NCBI GenBank assembly: GCA_032164245.1
Contig: JAVMKO010000002.1
Span: 183,402,920 to 183,466,919, forward strand
Direction: 5' to 3'
DNA length: 64,000 bases
Source: Sternotherus odoratus
Lineage: Eukaryota; Chordata; Testudines; Kinosternidae
The translations under genes and the position numbers were made by a program. Below are positions 22,062 to 33,503 of the stretch, one piece after another. Position 1 is the first letter of the stretch; each line of letters begins with the position of its first letter. The notes under the pieces are model-generated. The model was given only the letters and a program-made list of their open reading frames with translations, had not been told where the DNA came from and did not search any database.

Positions 22062-22727
22062 CTAAAAATGGGGGGGAAAGTAGAAAAAGAAAAAAAAAAA
22101 AAGACTCAGGACATTTCAAAATGTGCTTAAAGTGTTAAAAATAATTCTCTCTAAAGTGTTAATACATATTTGGCTTCACTTTAGCAAACACTTCACCTTC
22201 ATCAATAATTCACACACTACCATGGACCACATGTTCCCTCCCATTCATGACTGCATAAATACCCAGTTGCAACTATAGTAATTATTGACATGAAAAAGTA
22301 ACATTAGGAACAATATTTACATATTTTAGCTGCCTTTTAATGTGATTTAGAAACAGGAAACAAGAAGCTGCCAACATCCTGTGATAAACCAGTTCTCCAT
22401 ACAGCATAAGTGTCAGTTAGAGACCTACTGGAGCATCCAGTCCATCTTTTACAACATAAGAACAGTGAAAGTAATTCCAGATTAACTTATTTGCATACTA
22501 GGTACTTGCTTTCAAGTATTAAATTTATAAATTGAATATATAATGATTCCACCCTTAAATCTGTCTCAGGCACTCACAACAAAATCATTTTATTTTTCCA
22601 AAATATTTTAATAATTAACAGTTAAATAGCCTAATAACTGTATATATAAAATGATAACTTCAGAAATGTTCTTCATATAATGAACATCCTTTAAAAAACA
22701 ACCACCACCCCCCTAAAAGCCCCTTAC
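22062..22727 (-). other. C1GALT1 intron between coding exons 2 and 3
   Basis: Bounded by donor GTAAGG (22722-22727) and the TTTTTAG acceptor. AT-rich, nothing else recognised. Confidence 0.85.
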
Positions 22728-23395
22728 CTCTATCGCAGGATAATAATTATAATTCCAGTACCAAAATGTTCTAGGCAGATATCCTCTGATTAAGTGATGT
22801 TCTGGCACAAAGGGATGAAAAGTTTCTTTACCACTTGTGTCCCTTGAATCTCCAGCTTCTACATTAATATTCTCCATGCATTTTCCGAGTGCTAGGTCTT
22901 CGATAGAAGAGCTATGAGAACATTTGTTGGTTTTAAATGCATTAACAAATCTCCTTAGTGCTTCTTTGCTCAGTACATATCCTGCTCCTCCACTCATGTA
23001 GCCCTGTTTCACATAAGGCTTAAACCTTCTTCCAAAGTAGATTGGTTGTTCGGGATTGTATTTTGAAAGAAGCCATCTCAAGTTGTCCAGTATAACGTAC
23101 GTATCATCATCTGCTTTCATAAACCAATCAGCATCGTCAAAATAATGGTCATGTACATACTGAAAGGCTTTAATAGTTTTCCAGTAGAGTTGGTCCCTGC
23201 CTTCTTTGGCTTCTAGTCCCACAGTTGGAAAGTCTTTATTCTCCTCAGAGCTCATAAATAGTATTTTATTGCAACGCTGGGCCCAAGTAGCCTTAACATG
23301 CTTTGCTTTTTTCTCTAGATTCTGAGGCCCAGTCATCACCCAACAAAGTATTTTCACCTTCTGATACAGTCCTTCTGCAATATTTTTGTTCTCAT
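22728..23395 (-). CDS. C1GALT1: C1GALT1 coding exon 2 (catalytic domain)
   Basis: A 668-bp exon that encodes residues 75-297 and carries the glycosyltransferase family 31 catalytic domain. It starts after CTGTCCTTTAG with two bases completing an Asp codon from exon 1. Visible landmarks are [18 protein letters not shown], then [16 protein letters not shown], the metal- and UDP-binding DDD motif ([14 protein letters not shown], about residues 170-172), [20 protein letters not shown] and EDLALGKCM. An upstream in-frame ATG at 23423 lies in the intron and is not the start. No stops or frameshifts. The enzyme needs the chaperone Cosmc for folding in vertebrates. Confidence 0.97.
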
Positions 23396-23604
23396 CTAAA
23401 GGACAGAGGGGAAGAAATTCCATGATATGTTAGTGTGTTTGCTAAGGAGTAACACAAATGGAAAAGTACAATAGAAGAGATGTAGCAATGCATAAGAAAA
23501 AATAAGTCTTGTTAGTCATTAAGTACAGAGAGATGAATGGGAAGAAGTCCAGTATATATGTGCATCAGATGAGGCTTTTGTTTTGGACAACTTTTTTTCT
23601 GTCA

Positions 23605-24375
23605 TCTATATATAAAAAAGTCAAATGGTGTATGTATGTATGCGCGTATGTATGCTTACTCCTTCCACAGTGTTTGAGCTAGAGACTTGAAAATTGGTAC
23701 AGTTAGAGGTCTTGGGGTCCTAATGACCGTAAGAGTCGAAAATTTTTCAAATCTCACCTCTGACGCCCCCCAGGGGTGAAATTCTTTAAAGGCCAATCAC
23801 ATCAGCTGGGCAGCTGCTGTTCTCTGTGACATAGTTATGATGTCATAATACCCCCTCCAACAGACACTGCACTCGCTCAGCTCTCTGCCCCCTCCCCCCT
23901 CCAACGGAACCCCGGAATCCCTCAGCTCTCTGCCCCCTCCCCCCTGTTGGGATTGGTCAGGGGGTGCTGGGTTTGGTGGGGGGGGGGGGTAAGGTGGGGA
24001 TGTTGGGTTTGGTTGCGGGGGCGAGGAGGGGGGTCGGGGTTGGTGGAGGGGTAAGTGAGGTGTGGGTGTCGGGTTTGTTTGTGGTGGTAGGTAGGGGTGT
24101 CGGGTTTGGTTGGGGGGGAAGTGAGGTGGGTGTGTCAGGTTTGGTCTCCCGGGGGGTGAGGTGTGGGTGTTGGTCAGGGGGTGTTGGTAGGGGGGTGACG
24201 TGGGGGTGTTGGGTTTGGGTGGAGGGGTGAAAATGTGAGTCGGGGTTGGTCGAGGGGTAAGTGAGGTGGGGGTGTCAGGTTTGCTCTCTGCCCCCTCCCC
24301 CCTCCAATGGTCAGCTCTCTGCCCCCTCCCCACCTCTGACTGACCCGAGCAACGCCAGGTATTTTCGCTAGTATT
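23605..24375 (-). repeat. minisatellite-rich unclassified element, copy 2
   Basis: Reverse-complement copy of the 11603-13565 element. The tail (TCTATATATAAAAAAGTC, then (GTAT)n and AGAGACTTGAAAATTGG) is at the left and the CGAGCAACGCCAGGTATTTT head at the right. The G-rich minisatellite at 23945-24290 is C-rich in the element's own orientation. Confidence 0.8.
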
Positions 24376-25163
24376 TAATACAAGCCAAGCCATACACATC
24401 CCAATTGATATTACCTGAAATTTGGAGACCAACACTTGTCTTTGTATTTTTGTTGTCAGCAAAACCAAAGATCAAAAAGTTAAATTCAGGAATGAAAAAA
24501 ATTAAATTAATTTTTAAATACTTATTTCTACTTAGTTTTACAAGAGAAGTAAAAGGGAAACTATTAATTAAGATATTTTCACAAAAAAACCAAACCTGGT
24601 TTTACAAAACCTTACATGAATTTTAAAAAATTCAACTCAAATTTATTTAAAAGAAGTCTCTGGAAGACTTATGAAGCTAATGATTTTTTTTAAAAAAAAA
24701 CTAACTAAAAATATAAAAATTCGAAGCCAGTCTTTTTTTTTTTAAACACACAGTCCATGCTAAGTAAAAAAATATCAATGGTGAAGAGCAAATTAGATTT
24801 TTTTAAATGTGTAGTTTTAAATACCTAAATGTTGTTAATGACTTATTTTAAAATAACTGTCACCACCTATTGAAACTGGTTTTCAAGTTAAAAGCAGCAA
24901 GACAGACAGAAAATGCAGCTTGTCACCAGAAATCAAATTACATCTTTATTTACTGAAAGGAGACAAGAAATAGGTTCTGCAATACTGTGATAAAAATCAT
25001 CAATGCTGTGTCTGAAATACTTTTCTTTTCCAGATACACTGACAACTTAATCAGAGAAAAGTCTACACCTATTTAAGGTTTAAATACAGTAGGTTTAAGG
25101 TTTAAAATCTCATGCATCAATTCTGCAACTGGACCCAAGTAGATGCACCCTTGTGCCTACCTA

Positions 25164-25963
25164 GGCATGGTCTACACTACAATTACAGCAGTCCCTCGCT
25201 AGAATGCTCATCTATACAGCACAAATTCATGTATAGCGCGGTCACGCCCATGGATCCCACTTTGGATTCCAATTAAAACAACTACAGTAACGTGGTCCCC
25301 GCATTAACACAGTACCGTGCATGGACCCCAAATCCCACATTCTAGCGAGGGGCAGGTGTAGTTAAACTTAAGCCATCTTACTTTGACAGAATTATGTAAG
25401 TGTCTGCACTAAAATGGTGCGCCCACTGACGTAACTGCCCCTCTATGCTGACTTAACTACCTTCATAAGAGGCATAAAATCAATGTAATTAGGTCAATGC
25501 AGTGTCAGGGTAGACAGCATTGCTTTCATCAACTGTTACTAGCTTTAAGAGGCCATTCCACAATGACTCACGCTCATAAGAACAGATTTAAAATTTTATT
25601 AAAGCTAATGTTAAAAATGAAAACATACACAAATTGTTAAGTAAGGTACTGGACATCTGGAGTCAGGCTGGAGTTATGGGTCATGCATATTACATATCCA
25701 GCATAGATCCAGATTGGGGTGTGGAAGTTTTTTAAAGGGTCAGTGTATAGCTGTGTTCGGGTATGCCACCCAAGGGGTGTAGCGAAAGTCCAAGTCAGTG
25801 GTGGTGTAGGCGATAAATACATGGTACAATTGGTACAAGCACTCCTGGTGAGGATATGCAATGTTGACACAAGGAGCTTAATGTGCAAAATCAATTTAAT
25901 TACTACAGTAGCTGTATGCTGATGTAATTTAGGCTGACATAATTTTGTAGTGCAGACATGCCC
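25164..25963. mobile_element. PIF/Harbinger-like DNA element, about 800 bp
   Basis: Ends GGCATGGTCTACACTACAAT and TTGTAGTGCAGACATGCCC form inverted repeats, with CTA flanking both sides (25161-25163, 25964-25966). That would be a three-base target duplication, as in Harbinger elements, although their usual target is TTA or TAA. It contains a Tigger-type MITE at 25186-25358. No transposase. Confidence 0.65.
25186..25358. mobile_element. Tigger-type MITE nested in the Harbinger-like element
   Basis: Ends CAGTCCCTCGCTAGAATG and CATTCTAGCGAGGGGCAG, with TA at 25184-25185 and 25359-25360. It interrupts the host element 22 bp inside its left end. No coding sequence. Confidence 0.75.
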
Positions 25964-27054
25964 CTAGTGTCCCACTGACAATATTTAAGTCAACGAGATT
26001 CTATTCAGGTTCATATCAGATTGCAGGATCGGGGATCTAAAAATGTTTGTTTACCTTTATACAAGGTCAGGACAATTTTCCTTACAATAATTTACTCCAG
26101 TAGTGTGCAGATTTCAGAGAACAAACAGGTTTGTATGTGGTGTGCAGTTTAAATACATTTAGTTTTAAGTTACTGATTAGTGTCATGGCTCTGCAAATCC
26201 TAACCTAAGTAAGTAGTTTACTCACATAAGTAGTCCTGTTGCAGACAAGATTTGGGCCCTAAATTTTACAGTTAAGACTTAAACATATCCACTGTAAAAA
26301 AAAAAAGTGCACAGAACTCGATTTTGTTTTCTGTCACAGATCTGTATAACCTTGAGCAAGTCATTTAAACTTTTCTATGCATCAGTTTTAATACCTTAAA
26401 AATATGTATTTATCTGCCTGACAGAGCTGAGGTGGTTTAGTTAATGTTTGTGAAGCACTCTGAACTTACACAGAACTTTTAATTCAAGTATCTTCAAGTA
26501 TTATATAATGATGTTATATACTAAATGCTTCAGACAACCAATGTCTATAGCATTTTTCCCCTCCCAAAATGTAACCCACTTGACTGAAAAGGTTTAAGGA
26601 ATAGTGGGCTACTTTAAAAGTTTCACTTTTATTTGAAAAGCTTAATCACAAATTATAGATGCTCCTAAATTATCTTAAGTAAAACTAAAAAGCCATCTAG
26701 CTGCCTATGAAGTACTATGAGTGCGTCAAATGAGCAGAAAAAATATTGGTTGTAATTTACCACTTAAGAAGCTCCAGGAGCCAAACTTTAAACCACTACC
26801 TCCATTTCCAAGTCTGGATGCAATAGCTGGCAAGTACTGAGCTCTGAAAAATCACTCATTAGAAAATGCAAGTTAGTAAAGAAAAAACAATCATTAAATG
26901 CCTTAGGAGGGGAAACCTACTTGATTTTATATTTTGTGTGTGGACATAGGACAAGAAAAACTTGTGTATAAATACCTAGCAATGAAGAAACAAACATGTT
27001 AAAGGAAAGGGAACATTATGTTCCAATTTTACGTTGTACATAACATAAAAATAC

Positions 27055-27277
27055 CTTGATGCTGCCCAGCATCAGCATTAAAGTTCATTTGTCCTTCCAG
27101 ATGATCACTTCCAGTTTCTTCTGAGTGCTCACCATGGGGATCATTGTGAAGAATATCAGGTTGTATCACAACCTGTTTTTCCAGCACTATGCTAAATAGC
27201 ACGTAACATGCAAAAAATCCTATTGTTGATCCAAATATGAAGGTTAGAAGATTCAGCAAAGATTTAGAAGAGGCCAT
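27055..27277 (-). CDS. C1GALT1: C1GALT1 coding exon 1 (cytoplasmic tail, signal anchor, stem)
   Basis: Starts MASSKSLLNLLTFIFG. Residues about 8-29 form a hydrophobic signal-anchor segment, giving a type II Golgi membrane protein with a very short cytosolic tail. The stem region follows (LEGQMNFNADAGQHQ). 74 codons plus one base, with donor GTATTT (27049-27054 on the + strand), phase 1 to match exon 2. The ATG at 27275-27277 is 17 bases after a TTCTTGACAG acceptor (exon edge near 27294), so the 5' UTR continues in an upstream exon. Confidence 0.93.
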
Positions 27278-28002
27278 TTCCTGAAGGCAATGTGCTGTCA
27301 AGAAAAAAAAAGTAACATTTACGTTTTTCAAAGCTAACTACGGGACATATAGAGGAGTGTGAAAAAGGTCAAGTGACAAACTTGGGGCCTGATTCTAGAA
27401 CCCTCATTCATGCAGAAATCCCACTACTTGAACAGGAGTCTGGGGTGACTAAGAGTAGCAAGATTAGAACCATTATTTATTCCTTTGTATACAAGGAAAT
27501 ACAGTAAAACCTCGATTTAACGGACTAATTCGGGCGAGGGGGTGTCTGTTAAATCAGAAAGTCCGTTATTTAATAAAGTAGGTTTTCCGAATGCATATGT
27601 TAAAAAATTGACCTTTGTGTAATTAAAATTAAGTACGGTATGTATGAAAAGTTTAATTTCACAGAAAAGTGTTCTATATGTATTATTGCTTATGTACTCA
27701 CCATAGTTTTGAGACTGTAATAAACAAGTATGCGATCTAAATCAAAATAAACAAACATTTTTCTGAAAACACACTTTACTGTACTTATATTTAACTAAAC
27801 AAATAAACAATGTTCTTAAAAACGAAGCAAAATTTAAATTTTATAAAAAAAAAATTTTTTTTTTCCTATTTATTCGTCTTCGGATGATGATACATCCAGA
27901 CACTCCCGTTGTGGCGTGACGTTAATGTTTGATGTCGAGGCGCTTGCTTTAGGTAATCCTGCTTTGAAAAAAACTATCAATTTTTGTTTGAACTTTTGAA
28001 GT

Positions 28003-31000
28003 CTACTGTTTTTTTATAATTAACTCCCTAAAATTACAAAAATGGGTGTAATAAAGCTGAATTTCATTATGTGATGAATTGTCAATAAATGTTATTAGAT
28101 CGTCGAGATGTGATCTAATCACTGATAACTTTATTTTTGGGTGTGTTGTTTCTTCTTCCTCATTATCTTCACTCCCATCCTCATCTTCCAAGGTCATTAC
28201 CTCATCTGCTATTTCACTTTCACTCATGATGGGATACCCAGGGTCACCATCTTCTTCTAACCCCTGTAAAACATCTTCCTCAGCTACTTCTTCTCCACCA
28301 ATATTCTGTATTGTCCTACAGTAATCAGTAACCTCTAGCCCTTCTAAATCCAAGTCTGCATCTTCATTGTCAAGCAAATTCTTCCAACCATTTTCCAATG
28401 TTTGCACTTTCACTTCTTTCCATGCTGCAGCAAAATTAAAAATTGCCGATTTTAAACTGTAGCTCTAAGTTTTGTAAGGTACGCTGTCCTCTTGTATCTT
28501 CTTCATTATCTTCATCCTGCAATATAACCATTACTTCCTCTAAAAACTTTTTGCGGTATATTCGTTTGGTTGCCAGAATTATCCCCTGGTCCATGGGCTG
28601 GATAAGTGATGTTGTATTTTTTGGCAAACACATACATTTAAATTTGCCATCTTCTGAACATAAAATATTTTCGGATGGATGAGCAGGAGCGTTGTCTAAA
28701 AGCAATAAACATTTCACATCTTCCGGTGGTATTCCAAGCTCTTCGCCTTGAAATTTCCTGACTGCAGGTACAAAGTCTTCGAAAAACCAAACTTGGAAAA
28801 TCTTTGAGGTGAACCAGGCCTTTGTAGAGTTATAGTACAAAACGGGCAGATGATCCATTATATTTTTTAAAAACTCTAGGTTTACGAGATTTGCCAACAA
28901 TTACAGGTGTCAGTTTATGCGATCCATTGGCGTTGGCACAAAGCAGCGCCGAGATCCTGTCTTTGCTGATTTTTCTTCCAGGTGTCTATTTTTCATATTT
29001 GGAGGCTTGTGTGTTTTCAGGCAGAGAACGCCAGAACAAACCAGTTTCGTCAGCATTGTAAATCTGAGACCTTAATAGCATTTAGTTATTTATACGTTCT
29101 ATTAATTTTTGCCTAAATGGTTCAATATCTTCTGATACCAGGCAGCTCCGTGTTTGTGGGAGCCAGGGCACAGTTTGATACCAGTCCGCTCTGTGTTTTT
29201 GGGGAACCAGGGCACAGTATCCAGCCTGCCTCATGAAAGACACTCCCCGCCCAGTCTCTGTTTGAACCAAAACTGATCAGAGAAAAGGTCTGCAGAGAAC
29301 AATGAAGGGTATTGGGAGACACGCCTGGACCCCTCCTAACAAGGTGACAAGAATAAGACATCTCGATTAGCATAAGGAATGGAGAACTGAGACCACTCCC
29401 CATGCCTCATCTGCATGAAAGATGGACAGGAATTAGCATGAAGAATGAAGAAAAGAGAACCACACTGAACTCTGGGACCTAAAAAGCAGGGATGCACTGC
29501 ATTCTGGGAATCCCTGCTCCAAATGCTAATGAACCCAGCTCAGCAATTATCAGACCAATTCTAGTAATAGATCTTTGATTGCTATCCCAAAATACTGAAG
29601 CAACCTGGTTACATTGTGAGCTCCCTGAAGAAAACACCTCCCATAGCCAAGAGTGATCAGCTCCTATTGTCTATCCTAAAGAAAACCCTTGAATCCCCAG
29701 TTTACTCCTAAACAAATCTTTGTTCTCCCTTGAACCTTTGTATTTTCTCTATAAAACCCCCTACCTGTGCCCCAGTCAGTGTTCTCATGCAAAGACCCAA
29801 ACTCTGCACCAGTTCCACTCCATCATCACCTAACTGATCATGCTGGGGGCTCTGCCAGTCTCCTACCTTCAGGACCCTGAGCGGCTACCATCACCTGGGA
29901 ACCCCGACTAATTCATGCTGCAGGAGTGGTGAGATCCCCTTTTCTCTCTCTCTCTCTCCGTTTTCCTTCCTGTCTCAGGAATTACCCTTTAATAATGGAT
30001 GCTATGCTGGTTTAGGCTCTCTTTGTCTGGTTATCATTATTATTCAATAAATAACCCCTTATGGTGAAGTTGGTTGTTTCTCTCTCACTCTCTGAATGTT
30101 ACTCATTTGTGTCTGTGGCTTCCCCCCATTTACTCCTCAGCAACGCTTCTTTTACCTCAGCTAAAAGATCCCTGTGGTGCCCAAAGATACTGTGGGGTTT
30201 GCTCATCAAGTTGGTTACTGTAAAAGTGGGATAGGGACGTGTTCAACTTGGGGCACATAAGGGGGGGTGGGGGGGCAGCGGAGAGTGCTGCTCAACTCAG
30301 CCCATTGAGACCAGGAGCACATAAGGGGATCAGCTTGAGAGTGCTGTTTAACCCAGCTCACTGAGCACAGGGACACATAAGGGGATCAGCTGGAAAGTGC
30401 CAATTGACCCAGTCCGCTCAGACTTGCTCTATTAGTGTGTGTGCATGTTCATCTAGTTCTAGGGCTGGAGGACCCCAGTCCCAGGGAACCTAGCAGGATA
30501 GCTCCACTGGGAGGGGACTTGCAGAAGGAAGGAGTAGAGCTCCATATGAACACAAGTGACATAAGCAGCACATTAATAGAATTACAGAACTACGCCCCCC
30601 CCCCCCCAGAAGAGTAACCCGAATAAATGAGCATAGTAAATCCCAAAGTAACAGGCACATTTGGTAACACTTCTGTTGGAGCACTTGAAGCTTCGCCGTA
30701 AATTCATTTGTTCATAAGTCCGTGCCTTTTGCGAAAGCGCCAAAGCCATCCATCACTTGCTTTGAATGGTGTGTTCCTATGATTTGCTAATTTAATTGCT
30801 GCAGATTTCAATTCAACTGCCCGAACTGGAACGCCACAAGAACGTTGTTGTGCGTACCACCTCAACAATGCTTCTTCAACTGAAGTTTCACGTGCCAATT
30901 TCATATGTTTTCTGGGATTGGTGTTTTCACCTACATCACATAGTAACGTAATTTTTTTTATTTTGTCTTTGTTTTTTTTAATGTCCGAAACAGTTTGCTT

Positions 31001-31111
31001 TTTTATGCCATATTGCTCACATATACGAGACACAGCCACTCCCGACTCCAACTTTTGTATGACTTCTAATTTTTGATTTAGCGTTAAATTAACTCTTTTC
31101 CGTTTCTCCAT
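28003..31111 (-). pseudogene. Tigger/jerky-like transposase pseudogene
   Basis: The ATG is at 31111. The first part (31111-30704) has an N-terminal helix-turn-helix (LNQKLEVIQKLESGVAVS, ICEQYGIKKQTVSDIKK) followed by a CENP-B type DNA-binding domain (DGWLWRFRKRHGL). After the LTR insertion the frame resumes near 29128. The catalytic region shows IYNADETGLFW (about 29050), LLLDNAPAHP (about 28690) and PMDQGII (about 28585), so all three catalytic Asp residues remain. Stops near 30702, 29081 and 28988 and frame changes near 28900 and 28430 make it non-functional. The acidic C-terminus is at 28413-28003. It could be mistaken for a host TIGD/JRK gene. Confidence 0.88.
29133..30669 (+). mobile_element. 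solo-type LTR inserted in the Tigger transposase
   Basis: Begins TGATACCAGG and ends TTTGGTAACA, flanked by the 4-bp duplication CTTC (29129-29132 and 30670-30673). A TATA box (TATAAAACCCCC, about 29751) and AATAAA (about 30046) sit in order on the + strand. Two imperfect 43-bp repeats lie at the left end and three copies of a roughly 65-bp unit with ACATAAGGGGATCAGC at 30240-30420. No retroviral genes are present. At 1537 bp it is long for a solo LTR. Confidence 0.85.
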
Positions 31112-31807
31112 ATTTTAAGGTTAGGGTTACACGGATGTGTTTTGCCATACATACATAAATTTAAATTTCTACGGAATAGGTCCAGTACCTTGAGTAAACA
31201 AACGCACAGGGCTGGGGCCTGGCTTACCACAGGTCAGAACATCTACCAGCACGTGTTAAAAGTGCTGCAGAAAGTCACGCCACAAAACTCGTGAGATGTG
31301 TGATCACATGCTCATCCAGCGTTTCCCAAACTGGGGGTCCTGAGCTCCTGCCGCAAAAAAAAAAAAAAAGAAAAAAAAAGAAGAAAAAAAGAAAAAAAAA
31401 CCCAAACCGAGCTGTCGGAGCAGCAGCCCGACCGCCAAATGGTCGGGGCAGCAGCTCCGCAGCCCCCTGCCACCACAGAGAACCCCAGGCGGCAGCAGAG
31501 AGCGGGCAGTCAGCCCGCACGGGTCGCCAGCCAGCAAGACCGCCTGCTGCTGGGAGCCGGGCGGCAGCCCGCCCGCAGCTGAAATCCCGGCGGCCGCAGG
31601 GAGCGGGCAGTCAGCCCGCACGGGTCCCGGCTCCCACCAGCCAGCAAGACCGCCCGCAGCTGGAACCCCGGCGGCCGCAGGGAGCCCGCAGCCAGCCCTC
31701 GACAAACTGATTTCGGATGCATCAGACTTTCTTAAAAATTTTGTCCGTTGCATCCGAAGTCCGTTAAATCGAGGTTTCACTGTACAGAAGGGGAAGCATT
31801 TTACATA

Positions 31808-32681
31808 CCGTATTTTCCGGCGTATAGGACGACTGGGCGTATAAGACGACCCCCAACTTTTCCAGTAAAATATAGAGAAAAGCCGCCGGATTACCAAAAA
31901 AAAAAAAAACCCACACACAAAAAGCGCGTGTGCCCCGCTCTCCCGTCCCCGCCGCGGGCTGCTGGGAGCGCCCCGCTCTCCCGTCCCCGCCGCGGGCGGG
32001 CGGGCGGGCTGCTGGGAGCGCCCCGCTCTCCCGTCCCCGCCGCGGGCGGGCGGGCTGCTGGGAGCGCCCCGCTCTCCCGTCCCCGCCGCGGGCGGGCGGG
32101 CTGCTGGGAGCGCCCCGCTCTCCCGTCCCCGCCGCGGGGGGGCTGCCGGCTGGGCTGCTGGGAGCGCCCCGCTCTCCCGTCCCCGCCGCGGGGGGGCGGG
32201 CGGGCGGGCTGCTGGGAGCGCCCCGCTCTCCCGTCCCCGCCGCGGGCGGGCGGGCGGGCTGCTGGGAGCGCCCCGCTCTCCCGTCCCCGCCGCGGGCGGG
32301 CGGGCGGGCTGCTGGGAGCGCCCCGCTCTCCCGTCCCCGCCGCGGGCGGGCGGGCGGGCTGCTGGGAGCGCCCCGCTCTCCCGTCCCCGCCGCGGGCGGG
32401 CGGGCGGGCTGCTGGGAGCGCCCCGCTCTCCCGTCCCCGCCGCGGGCGGGCGGGCGGGCTGCTGGGAGCGCCCCGCTCTCCCATCCCCGCCGCGGGCGGG
32501 CGGGCTGCTGGGAGCGCCCCGCTCTCCCGTCCCCGCCGCGGGGGGGCTGCCGGCTGATTCCCAGATTCTCTAGTCCGGCGGCACCCGCCCTATAAAACGA
32601 CACCCGGCGTATAAGACGATCCCCAACTTTTGAGACGATTTTCCTGGCTTAAAAAGTCGTCTTATACGCCGGAAAATACGG
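31808..32681. mobile_element. TA-flanked DNA element with a 50-bp GC-rich minisatellite
   Basis: Inverted ends CCGTATTTTCCGGCGTATA and TATACGCCGGAAAATACGG with TA at 31806-31807 and 32682-32683. The core (31935-32550) is about 12 copies of a 46-54 bp unit containing GGAGCGCCCCGCTCTCCCGT. Open frames on both strands are repeat artefacts. It starts only 25 bp after the end of the Tigger element. Confidence 0.9.
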
Positions 32682-33029
32682 TACTATAGAAACATAGAAG
32701 AGGACATATGAAAGACAAAATAGTAGCGTGTGTACAGACACACATCCCCTTTTATTTACATTTTTCTCCAACTGCTCCTGACAAATTTGCATACTACAAG
32801 ACTTAAGGACACAAACAGTGATAATAAAAATAATAATTAAAACATGTGAAACAGAGAAAATAAATCTAGTTAATTCTGGGATTGGGAATATTTTTAGATC
32901 TTATCTCTGTGCATTTTTCTATCAATGTCTTGTCCCCACTCATCCCCTCCAAGAAACGGATAGAGATAGGATGTCCTGAAAGTCACCAAATCCAGGCTCT
33001 GATAAAACAATGAAAAATAAATTCTAAAA

Positions 33030-33503
33030 CAGGGGCGGGTGGGGGTGGCAGAGCGTTCTGTGTGCTGCACTTGGCTGGGAAGGGGAAACTATCCAAAGGC
33101 GTGCAGCACTCTCTTCTCCCCCTCCCCCAGGGGGCCACAGGCATGTGGTGCCAGCCGCTTCCCAGAGTGGTGCAAGCACCACAGTGCTGCTCCAGGTAAG
33201 TGACGCTGGACCGGAGCCCTCACCCCAACTCCCTGCCCTGAGCCCTCTGCTTCCATCCCGCACCTCTTCTGCACCCCAAAGCCCTGAGCCCCGTCTCCTG
33301 CACCCTAACCCCCTTGTACACCCTGCACCCCCTCCCTCCACTCCAACCACTTGCTCTGAGCCCCTTCCTGCACACCACACCCCCTCCCACACCTCTCATT
33401 CTCTCTTGTACCTCAATCCCCTGCCCCGGGGCTAATTTGTGGTCCTACAAACAATTTCCCCACCCAGATGTGGCCTTTGAGCCAAAAAGTTTGCCCATCC
33501 CTG
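33030..33503. mobile_element. hAT element, 474 bp, related to the 18519 copy
   Basis: Ends CAGGGGCGGGTGGGG and AGTTTGCCCATCCCTG. Octamers TTCTAAAA (33022-33029) and TTCTAAAG (33504-33511) flank it. The left inverted repeat is damaged. The GC-rich interior includes a consensus donor AGGTAAGT near 33194. No transposase. Confidence 0.82.

Larger units (their letters stand above)
23396..27054 (-). other. C1GALT1 intron between coding exons 1 and 2
   Basis: 3.66-kb intron holding the second copy of the minisatellite-rich repeat (23605-24375) and the nested DNA elements at 25164-25963. The remainder is AT-rich with nothing recognised. Confidence 0.8.
27502..31782 (-). mobile_element. pogo/Tigger-type DNA transposon, decayed autonomous copy
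   Basis: Inverted ends CAGTAAAACCTCGATTTAAC and AATCGAGGTTTCACTG with TA at 27500-27501 and 31783-31784. It is 4.28 kb including a 1.54-kb LTR insertion, so the original was about 2.7 kb. It encodes a transposase on the - strand, broken by stops and frameshifts. The right sub-terminal region has an A-rich run and GC-rich repeats (about 31400-31700). Confidence 0.93.

Noticed and set aside
23396..23423. ATG at 23423 as a start for C1GALT1
   Set aside because: It lies upstream of the exon acceptor and would omit the membrane anchor encoded in the 27.2-kb exon, whose phase fits.
28003..31111. Possible domesticated TIGD/JRK-like host gene
   Set aside because: Inverted ends with TA flanks, stops, frameshifts and an LTR insertion show it is a dead transposon.
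31748..32603. Long open frames on both strands rich in Pro, Arg and Gly
   Set aside because: They follow the 50-bp GC-rich array inside a DNA element; all frames are open for compositional reasons.
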